This document shows, piece by piece, positions 51,201 to 61,302 of a stretch of DNA of 64,000 nt. Both the position numbers and the translations under genes were made by a program. Positions within the stretch are counted from its first letter, which is position 1; the number at the start of each line of letters is the position of its first letter. Below the pieces are notes generated by a model. That model had not been told where the DNA came from, ran no database searches, and saw nothing but the letters and a program-made list of their open reading frames with translations. The DNA is from Farysia itapuensis (taxonomy: Eukaryota > Basidiomycota > Ustilaginomycetes > Ustilaginales > Ustilaginaceae). The stretch spans positions 744,001-808,000 of the forward strand of contig JALBYC010000001.1 of the NCBI GenBank assembly GCA_023212645.1, written 5' to 3'.

Positions 51201-54200
51201 TGACATCTGTCGAAGACAACTTCAAATCTTCTGCGTCCATCTCAGAGCTGAGGCGTTGAGTCCACTGAAGCGCAAGACTACCATTCTCTCCGGACTGAGC
51301 TTCACCGGGAGCTTGCTGCTTTTCGGCAAATGCCGCAATGTAAGGCGTGCTCATCAACTCTGCCACTGTCAAAGCAAAGCCAGCACTTCGCATAACTTTG
51401 ACCAAGTGAATGGCTGTGATGGAGTCAATGCCCAGGCGATGGAATGACGTGGTCTTCGCGATATCTTTGGCATCGATTTGACAGAAATCAGCGAGGACGC
51501 TTCGTAGCTTTTCTTCCGTATCAGTCCAAGTTGCGTTTGACATGGTTCCCTCTCGCATGCTGCCAAAAGATCGAAGAGCGCCGGCGTCCATTGACTCATA
51601 GAGCGATGCGAGCGCCTTGTGATCCGTCTTGTTGTTGTGGCTTAGTGGAAGAGCTCGAGCAGTAATGATCCAGTGAGTCGGGATCATGTATGCCGCTAGT
51701 CTCTTTAACGCTTCTGCCTCGAGACGGGTTGAGAGTTCAACAGCAATTTCATCATCTCGAGCGGTCATATCACCAGCAGTAGGGCTTCCTCTGGGCGCAA
51801 CGAACGCAACAAGTTGCTTGGACCCCATACTTGGATGTTTGAGGTACTGAACGTCTGCGTCCTGCACACCTTCCTGAGCAGAAAGAACCGCAGATACTTC
51901 ATCCAGCTCCATTCTTTGGCCGTTGATCTTGACTTGGCGATCCGATCCAATTCGACCAAGGCATTCGACTGAGCCGTCGTGCAAGAAGCGACCTAGATCT
52001 CCTGTGCGGTACACTCGGCTACCGTCTTCAAGCTTGATGAATTTTTCGGCGGTTAGATCCGGACGGCCGTAGTACATGTCGGCGACCTGAGGGCCTCCCA
52101 CCGCAAGCTCGCCAATTGCACCGTACGGTAGGATTGAGGAAGAGTTCTCTCCCAAGACGTACATTGCCGACGTAGGGTAGACCTTGCCGATCATGCTTCT
52201 TGCGGCATTGCCTTTAATTTCGCCAAGAGTGTTGCCAATGGTCGCTTCTGTAGGGCCCCATGCGTTGATGAGCGTTCGTCCTGCATTGTTCCAAGCTTCG
52301 ATGACTTTGGAATCAATAACGTCACCTCCGCTCATGAGCCATTCCAGCTGTACATCATCGGGATGCACGGTGCCCGCCAATGCAGCTGGCAGGTCGGCAA
52401 TTGTGATCCCGAGATGCTTGATGGAGGTCACCAAGTCTTCTAGAAGAATGTTCTTGGGAGCGGTGCCGAGTGAGAAACCCAGAGACAGCGGCATACAGAG
52501 CTCGATAAGAGACACATCGAATCCTATTGAGGCCAATTGCAAGAACCTGGAAGTTTCGCTGAACGGCAGGATTCTCTCCCAAGAGTAGAGAGCTGCAGCC
52601 AACGCTCGCTGGCTTACTTGGACGGCTTTGGGCTTTCCAGTTGAGCCAGAGGTAAAGAGCAAGTAGCATGGTACGTCCAACTTTGGTGTGGGCAAGTCCC
52701 CGGCACAGCGAGCGGGCTTCTGAAGGTCCTCCAGGTCCAGGATTTGACATTGCGAAGCGACTAGATTTCTGGCGGTCGCTTTGGTGGTAATTACAGGACA
52801 ATTGCCAACTGACTCGACCATGTACTCGAGTCGCTCTTTCGGAAGAATAGGGTCCAATGGTAAATACATCTTGCCCGTCTTCCACACAGCGATAATCGTC
52901 GCGAAAAGTTCGGGCCCGTCCTTGGTGAGATGAACGCCTACAATTTGTCCTTGACACTTGAGAAGGTGTCTGGCAATAATATCGCTTGCTGTTGCGAGCT
53001 CTTGGTAGCTCGTAACATTGAGGTTTCCATGCATAGTTTTTGTGAAAGCGATGGCAGGTGCATCAGGTTTGGACCGACAATGCTTGTCGAAGCGAGCCAA
53101 AAACGTTTCTGAGTCATCTGTAGGAACGTAGCAATTTTTGTTGAGGACAGAGAGGTGGGCCTCAGTGCTTGCTTGCGTGTTCTGGCCCATACTAGACCCT
53201 AATATCTGATCGAACTGGCTAAGCATCTCACTAGCATGGTCCACTGGGATCAGCTTAGTGTCAAATGCAAGATGCACCTGGACACGATCGTTGATTACAG
53301 TGACTTCGAGAGCCAATGGGTAGTCTCTTTCCATAATGGTCGATCTTTCTGTGAAAATGTTGGAAACCGTGGAATCTGATGAGCCCATGTACGAAAACAA
53401 AGCCTCGAACGGGACTCGATCGAGCTCGAGCGCTTTCATTAATTGAGGAAGCGAGATATGCTGGAAGGGCAAGATCTGATTGATGAGCTTGTGGGTCTTG
53501 CGAACACGGTCTCCCGCTTCATCTTTCAGCCGGAACGGGGCCGTTGTGACCAGTGGTCCATGCATAGATTCCGTACCAGGTATGGCTAGCGTTCGGCCGG
53601 ACAACACAAGTCCAATTGTCACGTCCTTCTCTCCTGCATAGAGTCCGATGAGTCTGCAGAAAGCCTCCAAAAGGATGGAATGCACAGTGACGCTCTTGGA
53701 TCGAGCTGTTCGCTCAAGTTCAGCGAAGCTATGCTCGGAAATAATCGTAAGCTCGTGCGCACCTCCTTCATTCTTCTCTGGACGAATACCCGTAAGATTG
53801 GGAACTGGAGTGCGAGAAAAGCCCTGCAACATCTGCTTCCAGAAGTTGAAGGAGTCTTCGACTGGTTGCGTTACGATCTCTCGCGTGGCGAGAGAAAATT
53901 GCGCAGGCTTTGAGCTCTCTTGTATAGCCTTACCATCAATTTGTGCAGAGACTTCGGCTAGCAAATGTTGCAGAGATTCTCCATCGTAGACGGCATGAGA
54001 GCACGTCAGAGTGACTATTGGACTTTCACCATTCTGCCAAAATTTTAGTCGCAGGGGTGGTTCCCTATTGACTTTTGCTACTATGTCCCTGGCAGTTTCG
54101 TTGTGGTATGCATCGAGGTCGGGCCCATTCGAAAGCTTCTCTGAACTCGACGCCCAACTCGGCTCGTACGAATCCGAAGAGACGATGACTTGAACCAGTT

Positions 54201-57200
54201 TTCGGTCAACCTCTGCAAAAATCGTGCGGTAGATTTCATGTTCGGCTAGGCTCCGATGCCAAGCGTCTTTGATCTTCTCAGCTGTGTGCGTGCCGTGAAC
54301 ATCAAGAACAATCGTAGTTATGTAGCGAGGAGCGGAAATTCGTTCCGTCAGCGCTTGAGAGATCAGCGCTTCTTGCAGGGGAACGCAGGGAATTGCTGCC
54401 TCGATGGTCAGATGCTTGAGGGAGGGAAAAGATCGTGCATGGGCGGTGAGCGTGCTAACGAGGTCATCATATGCTCCATAGTCCCGAGTAGCTCCTCTCC
54501 CAGCACTACCAGATTTTCGTACAATTGCTTCAATCGTGGGCATTTCCATCAGCAAGGCCGGCGACACGTTGAACCCATTCTTGCGTAGCCTGCTGGAGAG
54601 TGTGATCACCGACAAACTGTCCAGTCCTGCGGTGATAAGATCCAACGTCGGAGTGAGTGTCATGTTGGAATCGAGTCGTGCTGTCCGTCTTAGGAGCGAA
54701 GCTACCTTTTCCTCCTCCTGAGTAAAGTCGCGAGCTTTTTCGTCACCACCTGCAACGTAATCGCTTGGATCGATGCACTCGTACAAAGATTCAAGGTATT
54801 TACGGTCTGCCTTTCCGGAAAGTGATGACACCGGAATGAAAGCTAGTGGTAAGACTAGGCTCGGGACCATGTACTGCGGCAGGGAGGATCGGACAATCTT
54901 TCGGATCTTCGCAGCTGCCTCGAAAGCTTCTTGGGATTCGAGTAGGTTGGGGTCACCACTAGAATGTGTCTTGTCTCGTTTACCACTCGAAGCAAAAAAA
55001 GCGATGAGGCGTGGCGCTCCGTTGATTTTAGGATGTTCCGAGAGGATAGTGACAGTTGAACCAGTGCTGCCGATGACCTGAGGAAGACACTTTGTCAGAG
55101 CAGCGTCGACCTCACCCAGTTCCAGGCGAGCTCCGCGAACCTTGACCTGCGAGCCATCGATGCGGCCAAGATACTCAGTTTCGTTGCTCGGATGAAGTCG
55201 CACTAGGTCACCAGTTCGGTACATCCACTGGTCCTCCCAAAGCAAGAACGATGTCAGCTCTGGACGATTGAGGTAGCCTTTGGCTACCTGCAGTCCGCCA
55301 ATGAAGAGTTCGCCGGGCTCGCCTCTCAGGGTGGGCTCGAAACGTCCATCCACCTCCTTTAGGGCTGCATAGCGCGTGCCAAGGAATGGCGCGCCAATGT
55401 TGCTCGGGCGTGATGTTTTGTGCACGCGCGCTATCGAGGTACCAATCGTAGCTTCGCTCGGACCGTAAGCGTTTAGCAAGACGGGTCTGTTTTCGCCTTC
55501 GCTACCCCAAAGCTCGCATACATCCTGAGCCAGCGGCTCGCCTCCGATGATCAAAGCCCGGACGGAGGGTACAGACGCCGGTTTAATTCGCTCTCCGTTG
55601 ACGAAGAAAAGCGAGGGTACGACACAAGCGTGTGTGACTTCCAGGGCACGCATGGTTCGGCCGATGTCGTCGTGAATTACTGCTCGAGGGCCAGTGACAA
55701 TAGTGGCGCCCATCCGAAGCGAGAGGAAAATTTCCAGCAAGTGAACGTCGAATGCTTCCGCGGAGCGTGCTAGGAAGCGGGCTGTTCCAGCGAAGCTGCC
55801 CGGAGCATGATGCTCGAAGGTCAGCCTGAAAGCTTCGATGGCAGCCGATAGGTTCTGGTAAGTGAGCAGACAACCCTTTGGTTTCCCTGTTGAGCCAGAA
55901 GTGTAGATGATGAAGGCTACATCATCGGGATGATGCACAGAATTGATCTCGCTGGCAACAGAGGTAGACATCCACTGCTTGAACTTCTCTGAATCAATTA
56001 GGACAGTGTTGATTTCTTCGAGGTCAGAAACAGTTTGACCTGATCCAATGAGTAAAGCTGCGTTGCTGTCGCGCAGAAGCTCCTTTTTTCTCTCTAAAGG
56101 TAGCGTCTCATCCAGCGGCAGATAGGTATGACCAGCCTTGAGCACCGCGAGAGGGGCAACATAGCTTTCCAGGCTTCTCTGCAAGCACACTCCAACTACC
56201 GAGTTGCGAGGCAAGTCGTGCAGTCTTTTAGCTACGTTGCCGCTTGCACGATCGAGTTCACCGTACGTCATGGACGCATCAGGGGAGCGTTGCTTCGATG
56301 AAATTGGTATTTCGACGAAAATTTCGACAGCATTCCTTGCTGTAGCGTCATTACCCCTGTACATTAAGTCGACAAGGCCGTGCGAGACAGTTGCAAATGA
56401 ACCGGGCAGAGTCGTTTCGGGTGTTATGGAGAAGAGCACCTCCGTTTCAGGCTCGCGCGGAAGTATACTGGCCATGTTCGTAGCTATGCAAATGTTCTCC
56501 AAGCTTTTGTCGAATTGCGCTAGCATCGTACGGCCAAAAGCTTCGCTGATCAGGTTCTTGTGCCAGCTGAGTCCGAGCTTGACCGTGCCGTCAGGCTGAG
56601 GAAGCACCTCAACACCAAGGGCATGCTCTGTAGCGACACCCAAATCAGCAATTTTCCGCAAATGGAATTCAGTGTCCGAGTGCTCTAGCACCTGCTGAGC
56701 CGGTTCAAGAACAAAGACCGAGTGGAACAGAGGCTCTCCAGGACTTAGCTGGAGCACCTTACGAATAGCACCCAGATCTGTATGCTGCGATTCCAGGACT
56801 GATGTGTGGAAGGCATCCGTCGCTTTGATGAGCTGACTTGCAGTCTGCTCGCTTTGAAGTACGAACGGGACAGGCACTGTCGACAGGACTGGTCCGTACA
56901 CCTGGTCAAGCTCTGCAGACAGACCTCGTCCTGACACAGAGTCGCCGATGATCACGTGTTGCGTATCCAGGTAAGCTGCTAGCACTCTTGCCCATGCAGC
57001 CTGCAGCAAAGGTCTGGAGGAGACGCCAAGCTGACGGCAAGCAGCTTCGATCCGACTCCACTTCACGCTTGCAGTGACATATTCAGACTGATGGACATTG
57101 ACCTCTTCTGTTGATGGTTGCAGCTCAGTAAGCAGAGGTGGAAACGCAGCAGACAACCCCTTTGGATAGAACTCGAATGCTTTGTCCCATACGCTCTTCT

Positions 57201-60200
57201 TCTGTTGAGCGGATTCGTGCGTCAAGGGTAAGATGTGCGACAAAGCACTCGAAAATTGCAGAGTTTTGGGCGGTACAGCGTTTTCGTAGAGGGTTTCAAG
57301 CCAGTCCTCGAGTATGCCCAATGATCTAGCATCGTACGTGCTGTGATGAGCTACAAAGACAAGATATTTGCTTTCGGAATGATGCGCCAGGATGAAACCT
57401 ACAGGGGGTCGCGCGCTGAACGGTTCGATTCGAAGGCAAGTGTGCGAAGCTTTGAGCAGGCTGTCCGCCACGTTTGCTGTACTGTCCAATCGTAGCTTCT
57501 CAATCTGAGCTGGACTGTCTTTCCACACTATTTGGAGCAAATGCGTCTTGAACGGCCATTCCCGTTCTTTCTCTGGCATATCGAGGGTGCCAATATCGAC
57601 GAAAGTTGTGCGCAGACCATCGAGTCCGTCCACTGCTTGCTGTATAACAGCTTGAATCCTTCTGTCATCGCAGTCAGAAGGCAGAGCGTATAGACGCTGT
57701 ATACGATATGACAGCGGATCGCGTTGAGATTCGGCCAGCATTCCTTCCTGCAGAGGAGTACACGGAAGAATCTTGGCAATCTCGCAATTGGTCTCGGGCA
57801 GCGCAGAAAGAATTGCGTGGCGATAATGTGAATCGATGTCTGCAAATAGTTTGCTGGCCAGTTCCTTGGTATTGTCAGTGCTGCCAGCTTTGTCCTCGAG
57901 ATGCTTTCCAAGGGACAGCAGAGTGGGATACTGAGCTACATTGAGCACAGATACAGGATAGCCCTGTTGCACCAGACGTTGCGAGAACGTCATGGCTCGA
58001 ATTGAATCAAGACCCACGCTGGTGAAGGGAGTGTTACGGCCGATCTTGTTTGGCTCGACGTTGCAAAGGGACGATAGCGTCTTACGCAAGCACTCCTCGG
58101 CCTCACTTGGCTGGCCGTCTTGATCATCCGCCGCGTCGGGTCCAGCTAATTGATTCTCCCAGTCAAGTGGATCAAAGCTGCCGAGGACATTTTTGAGCGC
58201 CACTCGATCGATTTTGGCGCTAGAAGTGCGCGGAAAGTGTGACAGGATGATAAACATGTTCGGAATCATATAAGACGGTAATTGGTCTCGGGCTTTTATC
58301 TGCAGTTCCCGTGCCACTTCAATCGCTTTCTCGTCCATGCGCAGTAACTGACTGGGATCGCCAGGGAGAACCGAAAAGTTGATGATCTGCTGTTCACTGT
58401 CATTGCCGGGCTTAGGAAATGCCATCGTCTCGGAGTCTTTGATGAGTTCGTGGCTGTTCTTGATGGCAGCGTTGATTTCGAGGAGCTCGATGCGGATGCC
58501 GTTGATCTTGACTTGGTCATCTATGCGGCCAAGGTACTCGAACTCTTGATTGCTCAATTGACGGACGAGATCGCCGGTTCTGTAGACTCGCCCAAGCTTT
58601 GGGTGGTGGAAGAACTTGTCGGCCGTCTTGCCAGGATCTCCAACATATCCACGCGCTAATTGAGGGCCGCCAAGAACAAGTTCGCCCACAGCGCCCTTGA
58701 GGACCACACTGTCAGCCTTGTCGAGGGCATGGCACGATACGGTAGGCAGAGCTACTCCGATGTTAGGCGCTTTGACCCTGTCGCCAAACGGCACTCGGCG
58801 ATTCATAGCAATCAGTGTCGCTTCAGCTGGGCCGTACAAGTTCAGCAAGCAACAGTCTTTGCTCCATTCGTCTGCAACAACCTGACTCAGCTTCTCGCCT
58901 CCGGAGATGACGACTTTGAGACTTGGCACTTTGTGTCGTTCCGTCATTGCCATAACAGCCGGTGTTAAAAGGGTGTGCGTGGGCTTGATACTGTTTCCGA
59001 CGTCGACGAGATCCTGTAAAAGAACGTCTCTTGGACAGGAGCAGAGCGTACCTCCAAGGCCCCAGGTATAGAAGCAGTCCATGATGGACAGGTCAAAGTT
59101 GTATGCAGAGTACTGGAGATAGCGAATCTGATCGGTGCCGGTCTTGTCCTTTCCGTAAGGAATGTAGCGCCTCAGAGAGCGCATAGCCTGGATGATGGCG
59201 TTGTGTTGAATTCCGACGCCTTTAGGAAGGCCTGTGGTACCCGAGGTCCAGATCATGTAGGCGAGCTGTTCTTTTGATCTTGGTAGCAATGCTTGCGGCG
59301 CCGATGTTATGCCTTTTAGCTCCTGATCGAGCTGGTCGAGGCGAATCGCCTTCATACCACCATTCCTGACAACATCTTCGCTGTGCAAATCTTCTTGCAG
59401 CTGCTGAGAAATCCGGTCGCTGTGCGTCAAAACGATCTTAGCGTTTGATTTGGCCAGAAGTGCCTGTCTTCGCGATGCCGGCCAGTCGGTGTCGATGGGA
59501 CACCATGCAGCACCTGCCTTGAGCACGCCAATGAAGGCGAGATAGGTTTCAGGGCTCTTCTCGAGGTACAGTGCAACAATATGATCGCTTTGCTCATCTT
59601 TACTGGCAGAGCCCGCGCCGTGGTTCCAGAGCAGCGTTTTGACTTTCTCCGCACGCTCGTTCATCTCGGCATACGTCCACTTGGCAGAACGCTCGTCGTG
59701 GAGGTCGAAACGAAAGTCAAGGGCCATCGCGTCAGGGCTAGTGTGAGCAAAGTACTCAAACTCAGTCTCGAGTCGATCTGTATGCCGTCCACCAAGGTAG
59801 TCTGGATCGGGAAGGTGGACATAATCAGGATTATCAGATGCTCGTAGATCGCGGGCAAAGCACTCGAGCGAGAGAGCGTGTAAGGATGGATCGTGAGAGA
59901 AGGACTGAAGGAGTGCGGTCACCTGTTGTAGCTGGAGAAGCGCAGATTCGTTCGAATGAACCGAAGGCGCCGCCTTCAGACACAGCACGAGCTTCTGATT
60001 TTCGACCGTATACGTGAAAGCAACAGAGATCTCTGCTTGGTCTTGTTGCTTGAGTTTGTAAAAGACATCTGACAGCGCCGCCTGTTGCGGGAATATGAAG
60101 GCTGCATAGCCGGTTTGCAAAGCAGAAGCCGGTTCAGCTTCGGTTTGACCCTGTTGTATCAAGTCCATGAGTTCATTGACAGAAAAGCTTTGAGCACCGC

Positions 60201-60486
60201 GAGCTGCCGTAAAGTCAACTTGCATCACCGACATGGCACTCTGTTCCGACATGAGTATAGTGTCGACGTTGGATGCTTCGTGCGAGCCATAGTGAAAGAG
60301 AATGCAACACCAGGCTGCCAAGACGACGAGATTAACATTGCCATCTGCTAAGGCAGCGAGAGACTTTGGTTCGAGCCCGGTGTCGAGCTTGGTCTGGAGG
60401 AATTCGCAATGTTCACCGACACGAGCGAAGCCGGGCCCCGAAGTACGAAGGCCAGTCACGTCTGGAAACGGGGCATGAGACGCCAT
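48247..60486 (-). CDS. sid2: Ferrichrome-type siderophore nonribosomal peptide synthetase (Sid2/SidC-like)
   Basis: NRPS that would assemble a cyclic hydroxamate siderophore from N5-acyl-N5-hydroxyornithine and neutral amino acids. One uninterrupted 4079-residue frame without introns. Order: a 235-residue N-terminal part; A1 (245-790, core YMIWTSGTTGLPKG near 409); T1 (GLDSI, 825); C1 (VAHHSTYDARS, 1049); A2 (IIYTSGSTGKPKG, 1527); T2 (GLDSL, 1952); C2 (CSHAVYDGES, 2165); A3 (LLFTSGSTGKPKA, 2610); T3 (GIDSI, 3015); C3 (SIHHALYDGSS, 3229); T4 (GLDSI, 3565); C4 (SLHHVLYDAFS, 3767). No thioesterase or reductase: the terminal C domain is expected to cyclise, as in fungal SidC-type enzymes. All three A domains keep the late catalytic Lys (SSAKIDR, LSGKADR, NNKTDHK). 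It is divergent from the ornithine oxygenase gene, the strongest argument for a siderophore product. Which residue each A domain selects is not readable with confidence. Confidence 0.92.
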   Translation of the reverse strand: MASHAPFPDVTGLRTSGPGFARVGEHCEFLQTKLDTGLEPKSLAALADGNVNLVVLAAWCCILFHYGSHEASNVDTILMSEQSAMSVMQVDFTAARGAQSFSVNELMDLIQQGQTEAEPASALQTGYAAFIFPQQAALSDVFYKLKQQDQAEISVAFTYTVENQKLVLCLKAAPSVHSNESALLQLQQVTALLQSFSHDPSLHALSLECFARDLRASDNPDYVHLPDPDYLGGRHTDRLETEFEYFAHTSPDAMALDFRFDLHDERSAKWTYAEMNERAEKVKTLLWNHGAGSASKDEQSDHIVALYLEKSPETYLAFIGVLKAGAAWCPIDTDWPASRRQALLAKSNAKIVLTHSDRISQQLQEDLHSEDVVRNGGMKAIRLDQLDQELKGITSAPQALLPRSKEQLAYMIWTSGTTGLPKGVGIQHNAIIQAMRSLRRYIPYGKDKTGTDQIRYLQYSAYNFDLSIMDCFYTWGLGGTLCSCPRDVLLQDLVDVGNSIKPTHTLLTPAVMAMTERHKVPSLKVVISGGEKLSQVVADEWSKDCCLLNLYGPAEATLIAMNRRVPFGDRVKAPNIGVALPTVSCHALDKADSVVLKGAVGELVLGGPQLARGYVGDPGKTADKFFHHPKLGRVYRTGDLVRQLSNQEFEYLGRIDDQVKINGIRIELLEINAAIKNSHELIKDSETMAFPKPGNDSEQQIINFSVLPGDPSQLLRMDEKAIEVARELQIKARDQLPSYMIPNMFIILSHFPRTSSAKIDRVALKNVLGSFDPLDWENQLAGPDAADDQDGQPSEAEECLRKTLSSLCNVEPNKIGRNTPFTSVGLDSIRAMTFSQRLVQQGYPVSVLNVAQYPTLLSLGKHLEDKAGSTDNTKELASKLFADIDSHYRHAILSALPETNCEIAKILPCTPLQEGMLAESQRDPLSYRIQRLYALPSDCDDRRIQAVIQQAVDGLDGLRTTFVDIGTLDMPEKEREWPFKTHLLQIVWKDSPAQIEKLRLDSTANVADSLLKASHTCLRIEPFSARPPVGFILAHHSESKYLVFVAHHSTYDARSLGILEDWLETLYENAVPPKTLQFSSALSHILPLTHESAQQKKSVWDKAFEFYPKGLSAAFPPLLTELQPSTEEVNVHQSEYVTASVKWSRIEAACRQLGVSSRPLLQAAWARVLAAYLDTQHVIIGDSVSGRGLSAELDQVYGPVLSTVPVPFVLQSEQTASQLIKATDAFHTSVLESQHTDLGAIRKVLQLSPGEPLFHSVFVLEPAQQVLEHSDTEFHLRKIADLGVATEHALGVEVLPQPDGTVKLGLSWHKNLISEAFGRTMLAQFDKSLENICIATNMASILPREPETEVLFSITPETTLPGSFATVSHGLVDLMYRGNDATARNAVEIFVEIPISSKQRSPDASMTYGELDRASGNVAKRLHDLPRNSVVGVCLQRSLESYVAPLAVLKAGHTYLPLDETLPLERKKELLRDSNAALLIGSGQTVSDLEEINTVLIDSEKFKQWMSTSVASEINSVHHPDDVAFIIYTSGSTGKPKGCLLTYQNLSAAIEAFRLTFEHHAPGSFAGTARFLARSAEAFDVHLLEIFLSLRMGATIVTGPRAVIHDDIGRTMRALEVTHACVVPSLFFVNGERIKPASVPSVRALIIGGEPLAQDVCELWGSEGENRPVLLNAYGPSEATIGTSIARVHKTSRPSNIGAPFLGTRYAALKEVDGRFEPTLRGEPGELFIGGLQVAKGYLNRPELTSFLLWEDQWMYRTGDLVRLHPSNETEYLGRIDGSQVKVRGARLELGEVDAALTKCLPQVIGSTGSTVTILSEHPKINGAPRLIAFFASSGKRDKTHSSGDPNLLESQEAFEAAAKIRKIVRSSLPQYMVPSLVLPLAFIPVSSLSGKADRKYLESLYECIDPSDYVAGGDEKARDFTQEEEKVASLLRRTARLDSNMTLTPTLDLITAGLDSLSVITLSSRLRKNGFNVSPALLMEMPTIEAIVRKSGSAGRGATRDYGAYDDLVSTLTAHARSFPSLKHLTIEAAIPCVPLQEALISQALTERISAPRYITTIVLDVHGTHTAEKIKDAWHRSLAEHEIYRTIFAEVDRKLVQVIVSSDSYEPSWASSSEKLSNGPDLDAYHNETARDIVAKVNREPPLRLKFWQNGESPIVTLTCSHAVYDGESLQHLLAEVSAQIDGKAIQESSKPAQFSLATREIVTQPVEDSFNFWKQMLQGFSRTPVPNLTGIRPEKNEGGAHELTIISEHSFAELERTARSKSVTVHSILLEAFCRLIGLYAGEKDVTIGLVLSGRTLAIPGTESMHGPLVTTAPFRLKDEAGDRVRKTHKLINQILPFQHISLPQLMKALELDRVPFEALFSYMGSSDSTVSNIFTERSTIMERDYPLALEVTVINDRVQVHLAFDTKLIPVDHASEMLSQFDQILGSSMGQNTQASTEAHLSVLNKNCYVPTDDSETFLARFDKHCRSKPDAPAIAFTKTMHGNLNVTSYQELATASDIIARHLLKCQGQIVGVHLTKDGPELFATIIAVWKTGKMYLPLDPILPKERLEYMVESVGNCPVITTKATARNLVASQCQILDLEDLQKPARCAGDLPTPKLDVPCYLLFTSGSTGKPKAVQVSQRALAAALYSWERILPFSETSRFLQLASIGFDVSLIELCMPLSLGFSLGTAPKNILLEDLVTSIKHLGITIADLPAALAGTVHPDDVQLEWLMSGGDVIDSKVIEAWNNAGRTLINAWGPTEATIGNTLGEIKGNAARSMIGKVYPTSAMYVLGENSSSILPYGAIGELAVGGPQVADMYYGRPDLTAEKFIKLEDGSRVYRTGDLGRFLHDGSVECLGRIGSDRQVKINGQRMELDEVSAVLSAQEGVQDADVQYLKHPSMGSKQLVAFVAPRGSPTAGDMTARDDEIAVELSTRLEAEALKRLAAYMIPTHWIITARALPLSHNNKTDHKALASLYESMDAGALRSFGSMREGTMSNATWTDTEEKLRSVLADFCQIDAKDIAKTTSFHRLGIDSITAIHLVKVMRSAGFALTVAELMSTPYIAAFAEKQQAPGEAQSGENGSLALQWTQRLSSEMDAEDLKLSSTDVIESIVPCTPLQTGMIAQTLARSGKLYFHHHGFDVAKDVRVVASAWKELTASLDILRTTFHASDGDHPWVQAVHSDSVPAVIEHVDAFDSQAGLDSILGQPKFDNEEAFKSPPHVLHLWGNSESAKVLLSIHHALYDGSSLPQLLEDFETILSGRSSTLPKHLPFNQLAPSLLSDDANVAHWTKELHGFRPQLLRGAPRDGETATLADCNISIPVEAIEAKCKALGVSLQVFCCLVFAKLLALETDNRDICFGQLFGLLDVVADADTAVGPAFNTIATRVRFEDLSMSNGSLLQILQKANDAGRPHRKAALREVQQRLKQGPLFDALFDYQRDYGQDSELLLKPLKLSGDGDSGTQYSLNVAFVQSPSTLSIVARAASSVYDQSSLDKMVKGLDALFKHLLDGLDEPVSRLPLSMGKDFPSTLSPAAVSQNGHSTPSLAPLSADGQKLASIISSVSGTAVVDIGGDTRLVTLGLDSISAIKIASQARRAGLKLGMGQIVSGETINKILSSSGVAQPAANGDGKEAVVDDKLAKRIRNELGVEPGHVERVLPLLSGQLFWLATWAQTQGGGGYSFAYRLPAASLSQVRSTWTALRKHHPILRTAFLLDQAEAPRQVVFTADSIRADACFAAVDSHVDELKDVVAAQATRGWKELSKPPVQLTLVGDVLVFSLHHVLYDAFSIDLMVRDFASLYSGGGLESSPAWIEAVDYIISEEDTGDSEQHWRQSLTGASPAIIPQTGETTDEEEFYFEPQAVQLPDGLDIKLRKAGLSLPSIIVAAWSSLLSSRLGLEGEDAAPLFGMFHLGRSSSFDSIEMVQGPLLSVLPMAVPIGSSGAASLIEGARRAANELRARAQFEQTSLVEVHSYAGLSLDRPSYNTFLNLLITPLGTTRDENAGKSTTLQPVDLGHPTELPAFIQSSALPSAGELVEQHAAILQPDVNVDIVLDPASDAIAIGVKAKISVLPRAHLPQLITDFAAQISLALTTL

Positions 60487-60944
60487 AGTGACTGTGAAAT
60501 GGTCGGGGAACAGCGAAGAGACAGAACTGTCGTAGGCCTGTACGAGAGCCTAGATGCTTGTTCGGCCTCTTAAAGTAAGATTGATACCGGCCATGGCGTG
60601 ACCTTTACGAGAAGAACTTGTCCGTGGTCCAACCAACCGGTTGTCGAGCTTCCAGAAATTGGAAAAAGTTGGATTCAACCAAATTGGGATCGACACCCAT
60701 AAATTTCTACTGTAACGACGATCTCGCTCACGTCACCGAGCCGCCGAGCCGTCGCGCCGTCTTTCGCTCCGAAATCAGACTAAGAACGGCATCCATTCCC
60801 TTTGCTCAGCACTGCCCCCTGTTCGCCCCACATTCTGTTGTTAGAAAGAACAAGGACTTCAAAATACATTGCCGGAAGCGGGAGGGTCATGATAGCCACA
60901 CGTGCGATCACCCAGTACCCAGAAGTAGTAGAGCCTGTTAGAGT

Positions 60945-60976
60945 GATATCTTACTATCAGATAACAGATTGATAAA
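60945..60976. promoter_or_regulatory. GATA-factor site cluster 1 (candidate Urbs1/Sre1-type sites)
   Basis: Within 32 bp there are GATA cores on both strands: GATATC at 60945-60950, TATC at 60955-60958 abutting GATAAC at 60960-60965, and GATAAA at 60971-60976. It lies about 460 bp upstream of sid2 and 980 bp upstream of sid1. Iron-responsive GATA repressors of the Urbs1/SreA family bind such motifs in siderophore promoters; binding here is inferred. Confidence 0.6.
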
Positions 60977-61302
60977 AATTTTCAAGCTGCAGCCAAGCTT
61001 TCTCGTCTAAAGTTGGCTGCATCTTCTGCGTTTCAACATATGTGCTCGCTTCGAGTCTTACGCCATTGTATTTTCGGACAATTTCGGGTCCTCTGTGAAC
61101 CGTGTTACCCGTAGCTCGTAGCCAATCGGACTCTCGTGTGTTTTAGTGGTCGACAAGGGCGAGAGCAAGCTGCGACAAGAGCGTGCATGCCAAGCACAGA
61201 CCGACAATGAGACTTAGGAGTTATGTCATAGCTGTAGATGAGCTGTGCGGACAGAAGTGCCTCGCTTAAACAAGGGTCGTTGCAGAGATGACCGAGTCAC
61301 AG

